NCBI RefSeq assembly: GCF_000420485.1
Contig: NZ_ATVA01000011.1
Span: 124,001 to 188,000, forward strand
Length of the DNA stretch: 64,000 bases
Origin: Paucidesulfovibrio longus DSM 6739
Lineage (GTDB): Bacteria; Desulfobacterota; Desulfovibrionia; Desulfovibrionales; Desulfovibrionaceae
Direction of reading: 5' to 3'
Each line of letters begins with the position of its first letter. Within the stretch, counting starts at the first letter, position 1. The notes beneath the pieces are model-generated. The model was not told the origin of the DNA and ran no database searches. It saw only the letters and a list, made by a program, of their open reading frames with translations. The position numbers and the translations under genes were made by a program. This document shows positions 17,577 to 25,771 of the stretch, in pieces.

Positions 17577-17601
17577 TCGCTCCAGGCGTCGCATTTTCAA
17601 G

Positions 17602-17630
17602 GCCGCTCCTTCGGGGGCGGCTTTTTTGTT
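17602..17630 (+). terminator. Terminator after hypC
   Basis: GCCGCTCC pairs with GGGGCGGC around a TTCG tetraloop (one G-U pair) and is followed by TTTTTTG. It ends the hydrogenase maturation transcript. Confidence 0.85.
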
Positions 17631-17763
17631 TTCCCCTTGCAGGGAGGTGCAGGTGTGAAGGCCGGTTGGGGGGAGGCCGCAGATTTGATTCAGGCGGGAA
17701 AGCGTCCGGAATCGTGTTGCGGTTTCGTTGGGGATTGTGCCGGTCTTTCCGGTTGGTCGGCCG

Positions 17764-18249
17764 TCAGCGGTTGCGGCTGGGCAGAAAGGCTTGGCGCAAA
17801 AAGTCGGGATTGAAAAAATGAAACGGGTTGTCCGCGACCTTGTCCGGCAGCAGATGGTACCAGCGGTATCCCAGCTGGCGGAAGAACCTCCGCGCCTGGG
17901 GCAGGTGTCCGGTCCGGCGGGCGGCGAGCAGCGCCGCGTCCCGCTGGCAGCGCGACGACGCCACCACGCGGAAGACGCGCTCATGGAACCCGTAGCGTTC
18001 CAGCATTCTGCGGATGCGGCGATAGTCGAGATGCCGGGCGATGGCGTCGAGCAGGGCGATGAAGCCGAGAGCCAGCCAGCCCAGGGTCGGAAAGGCGAAG
18101 AATGTCGCGGCGAGGTGATTTCCTTGCGCGTGTCGTCCGAGGGCGGCGTCGCCGAGCAGAAGCGCGGTCGCGCAGGAACATGCGGCCAGAAGCAGCGGCC
18201 ACGGCGCGGCAAAAAGGAAGTTCATCGTCAGGTTGGATATTCGCTTCAT
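17764..18249 (-). CDS. Hypothetical membrane protein
   Basis: A 161-residue protein with two predicted membrane helices in its N-terminal half (FAAPWPLLLAACSCATALLL and a segment with AFPTLGWLALGFIALLDAIA), followed by a basic cytoplasmic-like region of about 90 residues rich in R, H and F. I recognise no family. It is transcribed alone on the minus strand, divergent from the ADP-ribosylglycohydrolase. The start was placed where a GGAAC site and the hydrophobic N-terminus begin; the frame is open much further upstream only because the opposite gene lacks stops in that frame. Confidence 0.6.
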   Translation of the reverse strand: MKRISNLTMNFLFAAPWPLLLAACSCATALLLGDAALGRHAQGNHLAATFFAFPTLGWLALGFIALLDAIARHLDYRRIRRMLERYGFHERVFRVVASSRCQRDAALLAARRTGHLPQARRFFRQLGYRWYHLLPDKVADNPFHFFNPDFLRQAFLPSRNR

Positions 18250-18459
18250 GTTCCGGCGTCCCTGGTTGCGGTCGGCGTCGGCAATTCGTGCATATCGGAT
18301 TGTGCGGCGCTTGTCATGGCCCGAAATCCGTCGAAATGCGCGGAACGGACGCAAAGGCCACAGACGGTTGAACCGGATGCTGTCCGCGTGATAGGCTGGA
18401 GCATGATTCGGTGCGCCGGAAATTCGCGCAGGGACCGAGACAAAAAAAGGGGGAACGAC

Positions 18460-19539
18460 ATGCCTCGCAAGGAAATGACCGATCGTGCTGCCGGAGCGCT
18501 CATGGGTGCCTGGATCGGCGACGCGCTCGGCCTGGGACCGCATTGGTATTATGATTTTGAGGAATTGCGCCGCGACTACGGCGATTGGATCGACGGCTAC
18601 ACCGACCCCAAGCCTGGACGCTACCACGACGGCATGCGCGCCGGACAGCTTTCGCAATCGGGCTGGATATTGCGAATGACCGTGCGGTCGCTGGTGGAGC
18701 GCGGGGACTATGATCAGGATGATTTCTGCCGCCGCCTGGAGGAGGAGCTTTTCCCCCTGCTGGACGGCATGCCCGTCAGCGGACCGGGCGGCTACACCAG
18801 CCAGTCCATCCGTGAAACCTGGCGCCGCCGCGTCCGGCAGGGACTGTCCTGGGACAAGACCGGCGGAAACGCCGACACCACCGAAGCCATCGAGCGCACC
18901 CTTGCCTTGGCGATCCGGTATGCGGCCAGACCAGGCAAGCTTGCGGAATCGATCAGCCGGAACACCGTCTTGACCCAGGCCGACGACGTCGTGGTCTCCC
19001 TGACCGTGGCCTATGGGGCCGTGCTCGGAATGCTCGTGCGGGGCGAACCGCTGGACGGAGCGCTCTCCATGAAGCTGATGGATCTGGTCAAGAAGGGCGA
19101 GCTGCCCTTCCACGCCGTGACCAGCGACAATCTCCAACCGCCCAAGCCGGGCGAGCCGGAGCCGTCCCGAGTCGGGCGCTTCGCCTCGCCGGACGCGCTG
19201 CTCTCCCCGTCCTACATGGCCAGTGCCGCCGCAGACCCGGACATCCGCATCGAGCCCGCCTGGAAAGTCTCCCTGGTCTACGGCATGCCCTGCGCCATCT
19301 ACCACATGCTTCCGGCGGCGTACTATCTTGCGGCGCGCTTTGCGGACGACTTCGAATCCGCCGTGCTGCACGCCGTCAACGGCGGCGGACAGAACCAGGT
19401 CCGCGCCATTCTGACGGGCGCGCTCGTGGGGGCGCAGGTGGGGCTTTCCGGCATTCCCAGGCGTTTTGTGGACGGCTTGGAGAATGCTGGGGAGTTGTTG
19501 GAGCTGGCGCAGCGGCTTGCGGAGCAGGCTGCCGCCTGA
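18460..19539 (+). CDS. ADP-ribosylglycohydrolase family protein
   Basis: A 359-residue all-helical hydrolase of the DraG/ARH family, which removes ADP-ribose or related groups using two magnesium ions. The N-terminal motif GALMGAWIGDALGLGPHW is the family's GDALG element; GGNADTTEAIERT and the C-terminal GGGQNQVRAILTGALVGAQVG match the later metal-binding segments, though the classical TDD order is altered (NADTT, GGQNQ). GGGGGAA precedes the ATG. No dinitrogenase reductase ADP-ribosyltransferase is nearby, so the substrate is open; many homologues act outside nitrogen fixation. Confidence 0.85.
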   Translation: MPRKEMTDRAAGALMGAWIGDALGLGPHWYYDFEELRRDYGDWIDGYTDPKPGRYHDGMRAGQLSQSGWILRMTVRSLVERGDYDQDDFCRRLEEELFPLLDGMPVSGPGGYTSQSIRETWRRRVRQGLSWDKTGGNADTTEAIERTLALAIRYAARPGKLAESISRNTVLTQADDVVVSLTVAYGAVLGMLVRGEPLDGALSMKLMDLVKKGELPFHAVTSDNLQPPKPGEPEPSRVGRFASPDALLSPSYMASAAADPDIRIEPAWKVSLVYGMPCAIYHMLPAAYYLAARFADDFESAVLHAVNGGGQNQVRAILTGALVGAQVGLSGIPRRFVDGLENAGELLELAQRLAEQAAA

Positions 19540-19570
19540 CGGGAGCCGCGAGCCGCGTCGGGATATCCGT

Positions 19571-20359
19571 CTATTGCGGAGGGAGCAGGAGCTGCTGGCC
19601 CTTGCCGAAACAACGGCGGCGCACCAGGAGCACGGTCAGGATGGAACCGATGGCCGTGGAGGCCACGAGCATGAGCATGACCACGATCTGGTAGCGGATG
19701 GCCAGGAGCGGGTCGGCTCCGGCGAGAATCTGCCCGGTCATCATGCCGGGAATGAACACCAGCCCCACGCCCATCATGGAGGTGATGGACGGAATCATCC
19801 CGGCCCGCACGGCCTCGCGGGTGATGTCCGCGCTGGCCTCGCGGTAGTCCGCGCCCAGGCTGAGCATCATCTCCACTTCGTTGCGCCGCGCGCGCAGGCT
19901 GGAGAAAAGCCGGTCCAGGGCCACGGCCACGGCCGTCATGGAATTGCCGACCACCATGCCGGAAAGGGGGATGAAGTAGACGGGATTCCACCAGGGCTTG
20001 GCCTGGATGACCACGCCCGTGACGAGCACCGATACGATGAAATAGCTGAAGAACATGGAGAAGCTCAGCGGAGCCAGGAAGGGGACCGATTTCTCCTTGA
20101 CCCTTCCGCGCACGGTATGCACGGCCGTGGCGAGCATCAGGCAGAACACGCCGGCCGTGACCAGGGCGAGATTCACCTCGAAAACGATGCGCAGCACGTA
20201 GCCCATGAGAAAAAGCTGGGCAAAGGTGCGCAGCGTGCCCACGGTGAGGTCGCGCACGAGGCCGAGCTGGTAGACCAGGGAGAGGCCCTGGGCCAGCAGA
20301 ATGAAGAGCAGGCCGACGCCGAGTTGCAGCGGGCCGATATCCACGGGATGGACGTTCAT
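19571..20359 (-). CDS. fetB: FetB-like ABC transporter permease (UPF0014)
   Basis: A 262-residue inner-membrane permease with about six to seven helices, of the UPF0014 family (YbbM/FetB), whose E. coli member is linked to iron export and peroxide resistance. The conserved stretch VGNSMTAVAVALDRL and GLVFIPGMMTGQILAG, typical of the family, are present. Its ATG overlaps the stop of the ATPase gene by four bases. Iron as substrate is an inference from the family. Confidence 0.85.
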   Translation of the reverse strand: MNVHPVDIGPLQLGVGLLFILLAQGLSLVYQLGLVRDLTVGTLRTFAQLFLMGYVLRIVFEVNLALVTAGVFCLMLATAVHTVRGRVKEKSVPFLAPLSFSMFFSYFIVSVLVTGVVIQAKPWWNPVYFIPLSGMVVGNSMTAVAVALDRLFSSLRARRNEVEMMLSLGADYREASADITREAVRAGMIPSITSMMGVGLVFIPGMMTGQILAGADPLLAIRYQIVVMLMLVASTAIGSILTVLLVRRRCFGKGQQLLLPPQ

Positions 20360-21018
20360 CGCGTCAGCCCCTTTTTGCCGACATGCAGGGCGGTGGCCCC
20401 GTCGATTTCATTGTGGTCCACGGCGTGGGTGACGAGAATGACGCCGACGCCCGCGCTGTGGAGTCGCTTTGCAGCGTCCATGACCACGGCGGCGCTCTGC
20501 TTGTCCAGGGCGCTCGTGGGTTCGTCGAAGAGCATGGCTTCCGGTTCGAGAAGCAGGGCGCGGATCAGGCAAAGGCGCTGCTTTTGCCCCACGGAAAGGG
20601 CGGAAGCGGACTGGTCCAGTTCCACTTCGTCGAGCAGGAATTCGAGCAGGCGCGCACGCAGGGCGTCGTCGCCGGGCCGCGCGAGGTCGCTGTTGGCTTT
20701 GAACCCGAAGGGCAGGAGCAGGTTGGCGCGCACGCTTCCTTCCACCACGGTCGGGGTCTGCTGGATGTAGCAGACGCGCCGCCGCAGCCGCACGGGATCC
20801 ATGGCCGAAAGCGGTTCGCCCCGCAGCAGGATCGTGCCGGAATCCGGCTCCTCAAGGCGGCAGAGCAGGCGCAGCAAGGTGGATTTTCCCGCGCCGGACG
20901 GGCCTTCGAGCACGAGGAATTCGCCTTTGTCGATGCGTGCCGAGGCGTCGCGAAAGACCTTGGCCCGGCCCGGATAGCCGTAGGTCAGATCCTTGATTTC
21001 GAAGAGGGTATCGCTCAT
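20356..21018 (-). CDS. fetA: FetA-like ABC transporter ATP-binding protein
   Basis: A 220-residue ABC ATPase: Walker A GPSGAGKST, signature LSVGQKQRL, Walker B AMLFDEPTSALD and the switch histidine in VILVTHAVDH. It is the partner of the UPF0014 permease that it overlaps by four bases; together they would form an exporter in which each half is a homodimer. It lies downstream of icd with a hairpin between. Confidence 0.88.
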   Translation of the reverse strand: MSDTLFEIKDLTYGYPGRAKVFRDASARIDKGEFLVLEGPSGAGKSTLLRLLCRLEEPDSGTILLRGEPLSAMDPVRLRRRVCYIQQTPTVVEGSVRANLLLPFGFKANSDLARPGDDALRARLLEFLLDEVELDQSASALSVGQKQRLCLIRALLLEPEAMLFDEPTSALDKQSAAVVMDAAKRLHSAGVGVILVTHAVDHNEIDGATALHVGKKGLTR

Positions 21019-21026
21019 GCCTTCAT

Positions 21027-21051
21027 GGAAAGGGCGGCCCGGAGGCCGCCC
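21027..21051 (-). terminator. Hairpin after icd, weak terminator
   Basis: On the minus strand an eight-base GC stem (GGGCGGCC with GGCCGCCC, loop TCCG) is followed by only TTTCC. It lies in the 39-base gap between icd and fetA, so it may attenuate more than stop. Confidence 0.55.
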
Positions 21052-21057
21052 CGTATC

Positions 21058-22209
21058 TTAGAGATTGGCGAGCAGAATTTCGCCGAATTCCTTGCAGCCG
21101 ACCGTTTCCGCGCCGGAGATCTGCATGGCCAAGTCCACTGTCACGCGTTTGGCCGCGATGGCCTTGTTCACGGCGCCGCGGATGGAGTCGGCGGCCTCGT
21201 GCCAGCCGATGTCCTCCAGGAGCATTGCTCCGCTGAGGATCAGGCTGCCGGGGTTGGCCTTGTCGCGGCCCGCGATGGTCGGGGCCGTGCCGTGCGTCGC
21301 TTCATACAGGGAAAGGGTGTCCGACTTGTTCACGCCGGGCGCGAGTCCGAGCCCGCCCACCTGGGCGGCCAGGGCGTCGGAGATGTAGTCGCCGTTGAGG
21401 TTCGTCGTGGCGATGATGTCGTAGTCCTGCGGAGCCTGGAGCACGGCCTGGAACATGGCGTCCGCGATGCGGTCCTTGATGACCACGGGCTTGGCTCCGG
21501 TTTCCAGTTCCGCCTCGGTCATGACCTCGTCCGCGAACTTTTCGCGGGCGACTTCGTAGCCCCAGTTCATGAACGCGCCTTCGGTGAATTTCATGATGTT
21601 GCCCTTGTGCACCAGCGTCACGGAGGAGCGCTTCTGGTCCAGGGCGTAGCGGATTGCCTTTTCCACCAGACGCTTGGAGGCGCGCTCGGTCATGGGCTTG
21701 ATGCCGATTCCGGCGGCGGCGTCCACGTCGGCCTTGAGCTCGGAGCGCAGAAAATCGATGAGGCGCTTTGCTTCGGGCGTGCCGGAAGCGTATTCGATGC
21801 CCGCATAAACGTCTTCGGTGTTTTCGCGGAAGACGACCATGTCCACCTTTTCAGGGTGCTTGACCGGAGACTCGATGCCGTCGAAATAGCGGATCGGACG
21901 GATGCAGGCATAGAGGTCGAACGCCTGGCGCATGGTCACGTTCAGGCTGCGAAAGCCCTTGCCCACCGGGGTGCCGAGGGGGCCTTTCATGGCCAGTTCC
22001 GCTCCTGCGAGCACGTCCATGGTGGCCTGGGGCAGGTACTCGCCCACTTCCTTGAAGGCCTTCTGCCCCGCGAGGAGTTCCTCCCAGACCAGCTTGTTGC
22101 TTTTGCCGTAGGCTTTTTGAACAGCCCCGTCGATGACGGGCCTGGCGGCGCCCCAGACTTCGGGACCGATGCCGTCGCCCTCGATGAAATATACGGTTTT
22201 TTGAGCCAA
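21058..22209 (-). CDS. icd: Isocitrate dehydrogenase
   Basis: A 383-residue homolog of the E. coli-type dimeric isocitrate dehydrogenase, which oxidises isocitrate to 2-oxoglutarate. Substrate-binding elements are intact: GKGFRSLNVTMRQ, RENTEDVYAGIE, and the metal-binding ATTNLNGDYISDALAA. The cofactor region differs from NADP enzymes: where E. coli has HGTAPKYAG here it is HGTAPTIAG, and the E. coli Tyr391 and Arg395 positions appear as valine and methionine (VTVDLAM). This suggests NAD use (see findings). It stands alone with a long untranslated upstream region and a weak terminator after it. Confidence 0.93.
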   Translation of the reverse strand: MAQKTVYFIEGDGIGPEVWGAARPVIDGAVQKAYGKSNKLVWEELLAGQKAFKEVGEYLPQATMDVLAGAELAMKGPLGTPVGKGFRSLNVTMRQAFDLYACIRPIRYFDGIESPVKHPEKVDMVVFRENTEDVYAGIEYASGTPEAKRLIDFLRSELKADVDAAAGIGIKPMTERASKRLVEKAIRYALDQKRSSVTLVHKGNIMKFTEGAFMNWGYEVAREKFADEVMTEAELETGAKPVVIKDRIADAMFQAVLQAPQDYDIIATTNLNGDYISDALAAQVGGLGLAPGVNKSDTLSLYEATHGTAPTIAGRDKANPGSLILSGAMLLEDIGWHEAADSIRGAVNKAIAAKRVTVDLAMQISGAETVGCKEFGEILLANL

Positions 22210-22784
22210 GACGTCCTCCTGCTAAGTGGGATGCGGCGCGGCGGGCACGCCGTGGACCTTGTGTTTAACCGGGCGGAGGGCGGGTTGGCAAGGGAAAGCC
22301 GGACCCCGCGCCTTGCGGAGAGTCGATCGATTTGCCGCAGGCGGGCCGCCGGGCGAGCGCAGCGGCGAATAATCGTCGCCATGTCCGGCTCGACGCGGAA
22401 GAAACGGAAGCGATTCGACTTTGAGTCGTGCGGATGAACGGAGAAGGGCATTCAATCGAGCGTGGGAGGTTGTGCATCCATGCGCCGAGAAGATGATTCC
22501 GTGGTGGAAATCAGCTTGGAAATACGCCGTTCGCGGGTGCGGCGTCGCGCTGAATTGAAGGGAAATAGGTGACGGGGAAGCGGATTTCAGCGTGTTTCCA
22601 CCCGCGAAATCGATTTGAAATGACCCTCGAAGCGGGCATTGTGCACAATCTATGGGCAGGCGATGTGGTTGATAATGTCCTGCTTCGGGCGTCCTGCGGC
22701 CTGGTCAGCGACGGACTCGACGCGCATGCTGCGAATCGACCGATTTCGCGGAATTTGTCTGCGGAACCCGTTTGCGGTCCGCGC
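22210..22784. other. Gene-free stretch between icd and the trp leader
   Basis: About 575 bases with no supportable gene. It must hold the icd promoter on the minus strand, but no convincing hexamer pair was found. Open frames on either strand lack ribosome binding sites; the plus-strand frame from 22569 only matters because its last 18 codons are the trp leader peptide. Confidence 0.5.
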
Positions 22785-22813
22785 TTGACAAGCATCACGG
22801 GCGCGGATAAAAA
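22785..22813 (+). promoter_or_regulatory. Candidate trp leader promoter
   Basis: A perfect TTGACA is followed after 17 bases by TAAAAA (16 bases to ATAAAA). Transcription would start within a few bases of the leader-peptide ATG, so the leader may be translated from a leaderless or nearly leaderless transcript. Confidence 0.5.
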
Positions 22814-22820
22814 ATCAGGC

Positions 22821-22874
22821 ATGAAAAAGATCACCTGCAACTGTTTTTGGTGGTGCTGGCGGCATAGCAAGTGA
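22821..22874 (+). CDS. trpL: Trp-rich attenuator leader peptide
   Basis: A 17-residue peptide, MKKITCNCFWWCWRHSK, with three tryptophan codons at positions 10, 11 and 13, too short for routine gene finding. Three tryptophans in four residues, upstream of a hairpin with a T run and a tryptophan synthase gene, is the hallmark of ribosome-mediated transcription attenuation. The stop codon lies in the segment that can pair with the terminator. Function is inferred from this layout. Confidence 0.85.
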   Translation: MKKITCNCFWWCWRHSK

Positions 22875-22937
22875 GCCGTCGGCGAGGTGATGTATTGATT
22901 TGAATGCCGCGGGCTCAAAGGCCCGCGGTTTTTTCTT
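22872..22937 (+). promoter_or_regulatory. Transcription attenuator (antiterminator and terminator)
   Basis: The terminator is an eight-base perfect stem, CCGCGGGC (22907-22914) with GCCCGCGG (22921-22928), followed by six T. The competing antiterminator pairs TGAGCCGTCGGC (22872-22883), which begins at the leader stop codon, with GCCGCGGGCTCA (22906-22917): six pairs, a 2x2 internal loop, then four pairs. A ribosome stalled at the Trp codons (22848-22859) leaves 22872-22883 free and lets the antiterminator form; one reaching the stop codon covers it and the terminator forms. Confidence 0.82.
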
Positions 22938-22963
22938 TCCCCCTTCGAGGGGGGTGGCGAAAA

Positions 22964-22994
22964 GGGCTGCGGGACCAGGGACCGCAGCCCTTTT
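22964..22994 (+). terminator. Second hairpin between attenuator and trpB2
   Basis: A perfect nine-base stem (GGGCTGCGG with CCGCAGCCC, nine-base loop) followed by TTTT, ending 13 bases before the trpB2 ribosome binding site. A smaller CCCC(T)TTCGAGGGG hairpin precedes it. It may act as a backup terminator or stabilise the 5' end of the mRNA. Confidence 0.65.
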
Positions 22995-23017
22995 CGTCAA
23001 CCCCAAGGAGGAATGTC

Positions 23018-24361
23018 ATGGAAGAGAGGATCATCCTGCCCGCAGCCGAAATGCCGGATAAATGGTACAACCCCTTGCCCGACCTGCCCACTCCGCTCGC
23101 TCCGCCGCTCGATCCGCAGACCCGGCAGCCCATTTCGCCGGAACAGCTCGGCGTGATCTTCCCGAACGCGCTCATCGAGCAGGAGATGAGCGCGGAATCC
23201 TGGATCGCCATTCCCCAGCCCGTCATGGACGTCTATCGCCTCTGGCGGCCCACGCCGCTGGTGCGGGCGCGCAATCTGGAAAAAGCCATCGGCGCGAAAT
23301 GCAAGATATATTACAAGGACGAGTCCGTTTCCCCGGCGGGGTCGCACAAGCCGAACACCTCGGTTCCCCAGGCGTACTACAACAAGATGGAAGGCGTGCG
23401 GCGGCTCTCCACGGAGACGGGCGCGGGACAGTGGGGCACGGCCCTTTCCTTTGCTTGCAGCCAGTTCGGCATGGATTGCACCGTGTACATGGTCAAGGTC
23501 AGCTACGAGATGAAGCCGTATCGGCAGATCCTGATCCGCAACTACGGCGCGACCATTCACCCGTCGCCGTCCCCGGCCACGCGCACCGGCGCGGCCATGC
23601 TGGAAAAGGATCCGGGCTGCAAGGGCAGCCTCGGCCTGGCCATTTCCGAGGCGGTCGAGGACGCGGCCACGCATGACGACACCAAATACACCCTGGGCAG
23701 CGTGCTCAACCACGTGCTCATCCACCAGACCATCGTGGGCCTGGAAACGCAGAAGCAGCTCGCCGCCATCGGCGTCAAGCCGGACTACCTCGTGGGCTGC
23801 GTGGGCGGCGGATCCAACTTTGCCGGGCTGGTCCTGCCGTTCCTCAAGAACAAGCTCGCCGGTGAAAAGATCAAGTTCGTGGCCTCCGAACCCAAGGCCT
23901 GCCCCACGCTCACGCGCGGGCAGTATCGCTACGATTACGGCGACATGGCCCGCCTGACCCCGCTGATGAAGATGCACACTCTGGGGCATTCCTTCATGCC
24001 CGCGCCCATCCATGCGGGAGGGCTGCGCTATCACGGCGACGCGCCGATTCTTTGCAATCTCATGGAGGAGGGGCTCATCGACGCGCGCGCCTACTTCCAG
24101 ACCGAATGCTTCGACGCGGCGCAGCTTTTCCTGCGCACGCAGGGCTTTTTGCCCGCGCCGGAAACCTCCCACGCCATCAAGGCGGCCATCGAGGTGGCCA
24201 AGGAGGCCGGTCCGGACGAAACCGTGGTCTTCCTCTATTCCGGCCACGGCATGCTGGATCTGGCATCCTACGACGCCTATCTGCAGGGCAAGCTGACCAA
24301 TTTCGAGCTGCCGCAGGAGGATATCGACAGCGCGCTCAAGGACTGCCCCGATATTCCCTAG
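23018..24361 (+). CDS. trpB: Tryptophan synthase beta chain, TrpB2 type
   Basis: A 447-residue PLP enzyme of the TrpB2 (TIGR01415) branch, longer at the N-terminus than the common TrpB1. It makes tryptophan from indole and serine. The PLP lysine is in SHKPNTS, the phosphate-binding loop is CVGGGSNFAG, and family features YYKDESVSPAGS and ETGAGQWG are present. It lacks trpA next to it, as is frequent for TrpB2, which often works on free indole. AAGGAGGA lies five bases before the ATG. Its own attenuator with Trp codons shows that it is regulated by tryptophan supply. Confidence 0.95.
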   Translation: MEERIILPAAEMPDKWYNPLPDLPTPLAPPLDPQTRQPISPEQLGVIFPNALIEQEMSAESWIAIPQPVMDVYRLWRPTPLVRARNLEKAIGAKCKIYYKDESVSPAGSHKPNTSVPQAYYNKMEGVRRLSTETGAGQWGTALSFACSQFGMDCTVYMVKVSYEMKPYRQILIRNYGATIHPSPSPATRTGAAMLEKDPGCKGSLGLAISEAVEDAATHDDTKYTLGSVLNHVLIHQTIVGLETQKQLAAIGVKPDYLVGCVGGGSNFAGLVLPFLKNKLAGEKIKFVASEPKACPTLTRGQYRYDYGDMARLTPLMKMHTLGHSFMPAPIHAGGLRYHGDAPILCNLMEEGLIDARAYFQTECFDAAQLFLRTQGFLPAPETSHAIKAAIEVAKEAGPDETVVFLYSGHGMLDLASYDAYLQGKLTNFELPQEDIDSALKDCPDIP

Positions 24362-24390
24362 TGACAAAGGGATGATCGTCTTGACTTTGG

Positions 24391-24420
24391 GGCGGCCTGC
24401 GCGAGCGGGCCGCCTTTTTC
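24391..24420 (+). terminator. Terminator after trpB2
   Basis: GGCGGCC pairs with GGCCGCC around a ten-base loop and is followed by TTTTTC, 30 bases after the trpB2 stop. Confidence 0.82.
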
Positions 24421-24424
24421 AATG

Positions 24425-24463
24425 CGGCCGTTCAGCACGGCCGTTCAGCACGGGTGTTCAGGA
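24425..24463. repeat. Tandem 13-base repeat
   Basis: CGGCCGTTCAGCA occurs twice in tandem and a third time with three changes. It lies between the convergent trpB2 and nagZ-like genes, outside any gene. Confidence 0.7.
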
Positions 24464-24530
24464 CGGGGGGGCAGGAGGGGAGCGGGTACAGACGTGCCGG
24501 ATGGCCCGGCGGCGCGGGGCAGGAGCCGGT

Positions 24531-25670
24531 CTAGAGCATCCGCGTCTTGAGCCGGGCGATGCGCGCGAAGCTGCGTTGCAGCCTGTCCGGGGCGAGCCGC
24601 CCGGAAAGGGCGTTGCGGCAGAGTATGTCGAGCGCTTTGGGCGCGATGTCCGGATCGTAGCGCAGGTTGTTGCCGAAGAGCAGCAGGTCGCAGCCCGCGT
24701 CCAGGGCCATGAGCATGGCTTCTTCCAGGCCGTAGCGTCCGGCCACGGCTTCCATGTTCAGGTCGTCGCTGACCACCACGCCGTCGAAGCCGAGGTCGCG
24801 GCGCAGCATGCCGCCGATGACGCGCTGCGAGAGCGAGGCCGGGACGTCGTCCCATTCGCTGTTGAAGAGGTGCGCGGTCATGACCATGTCGGCCAGGTTT
24901 GCGCGGATGAGCTCGCGGAAGGGCTCGAGTTCCACGGGCGACCAGAGCCCGGTAACGTCCGGCAGGCCGAGATGGCTGTCCTCGCGCGCGGAGCCGTGGC
25001 CGGGGAAATGCTTGACGCAGGTGAGCACGCCCTGGGAGCGCAGGCCGCGCGCAAAGGCCGCCCCGTGCGCCGCGACCAGGGCCGGATCGGCGGAAAAGCT
25101 GCGGTCCACAGCGCCGATGGCCGGGCTGTGCGGGTTGCGGTTCACGTCGAGCACTGGAGCGAAGTCCACGTTCAGACCCATGCGCGCGAGCTGCGCGCCC
25201 ACGTCGCGCCCGGCCGCCAGGGTGGCGGAGGTGTCGGCCCCGGCCAGGCCGAGGGCGGCGGCGGAGGGCGTTTCCAGAAATCCATAGCGCTGCTTGAGCC
25301 GCTGCACGCGTCCGCCTTCCTGGTCCACGGCCAGCAGGGGCGGCGTTGCCGAGAGCTTTCGCAGTTGCGCGGTCAGCCGGGCGAGCTGCTCCGGGCTTTG
25401 TATGTTGCGCCCGTATTGCTTGAGCACGGTGTCGTAATCGAACAGCACAAGTCCGGCCACGTTGAGTTCGGCGAGGTCCCGCGCCTGGGGCGACCCCTCC
25501 GGGGCATCCGTCCCCCGGAATCCCACCAGCAGCAATTGCCCCAGGGCGCGGCGCAGCCGTTCTTCCGGCGAGGCCGCGTTCACATGTTTGGGGAGACAGG
25601 CGCAGAGCGGCAGCGCGGCCGGGAGCGCGGCAAGCAGACGGAGCAGGGTGCGGCGGGTGATGTCGGGCAT
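24531..25670 (-). CDS. nagZ: Glycoside hydrolase family 3, NagZ-like beta-N-acetylhexosaminidase
   Basis: A 379-residue family 3 hydrolase with an exported N-terminus: basic TRRTLLRLLAALPAALPLCAC is a signal peptide with a possible lipoprotein cysteine. The core shows LLAVDQEGGRVQRLK, the acid-base loop KHFPGHGSAREDSHLGLP with the conserved histidine-aspartate of NagZ enzymes, and the nucleophile region VVSDDLNMEAV. NagZ removes N-acetylglucosamine from cell-wall fragments; the signal sequence suggests action in the periplasm or outer face rather than the cytoplasm, unlike the E. coli enzyme. The ATG chosen begins the signal peptide. Confidence 0.9.
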   Translation of the reverse strand: MPDITRRTLLRLLAALPAALPLCACLPKHVNAASPEERLRRALGQLLLVGFRGTDAPEGSPQARDLAELNVAGLVLFDYDTVLKQYGRNIQSPEQLARLTAQLRKLSATPPLLAVDQEGGRVQRLKQRYGFLETPSAAALGLAGADTSATLAAGRDVGAQLARMGLNVDFAPVLDVNRNPHSPAIGAVDRSFSADPALVAAHGAAFARGLRSQGVLTCVKHFPGHGSAREDSHLGLPDVTGLWSPVELEPFRELIRANLADMVMTAHLFNSEWDDVPASLSQRVIGGMLRRDLGFDGVVVSDDLNMEAVAGRYGLEEAMLMALDAGCDLLLFGNNLRYDPDIAPKALDILCRNALSGRLAPDRLQRSFARIARLKTRML

Positions 25671-25771
25671 GGCAGGGATGTAGCACCGGCCGGGGACAAG
25701 GGGAAGGGCGCAAAGGTCGTAGAGCCGGTTTTCCTTTGCTCCTCGTAGGGCTTGCGCTACACTGCCTCCCC

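Noticed and set aside
22859-22910. Alternative pairing GCGGCAT (22859-22865) with ATGCCGC (22904-22910) as the trp antiterminator
   Set aside because: The 5' arm would be covered by a ribosome stalled at the Trp codons, so it would work in the wrong direction; the pairing from 22872 fits better.
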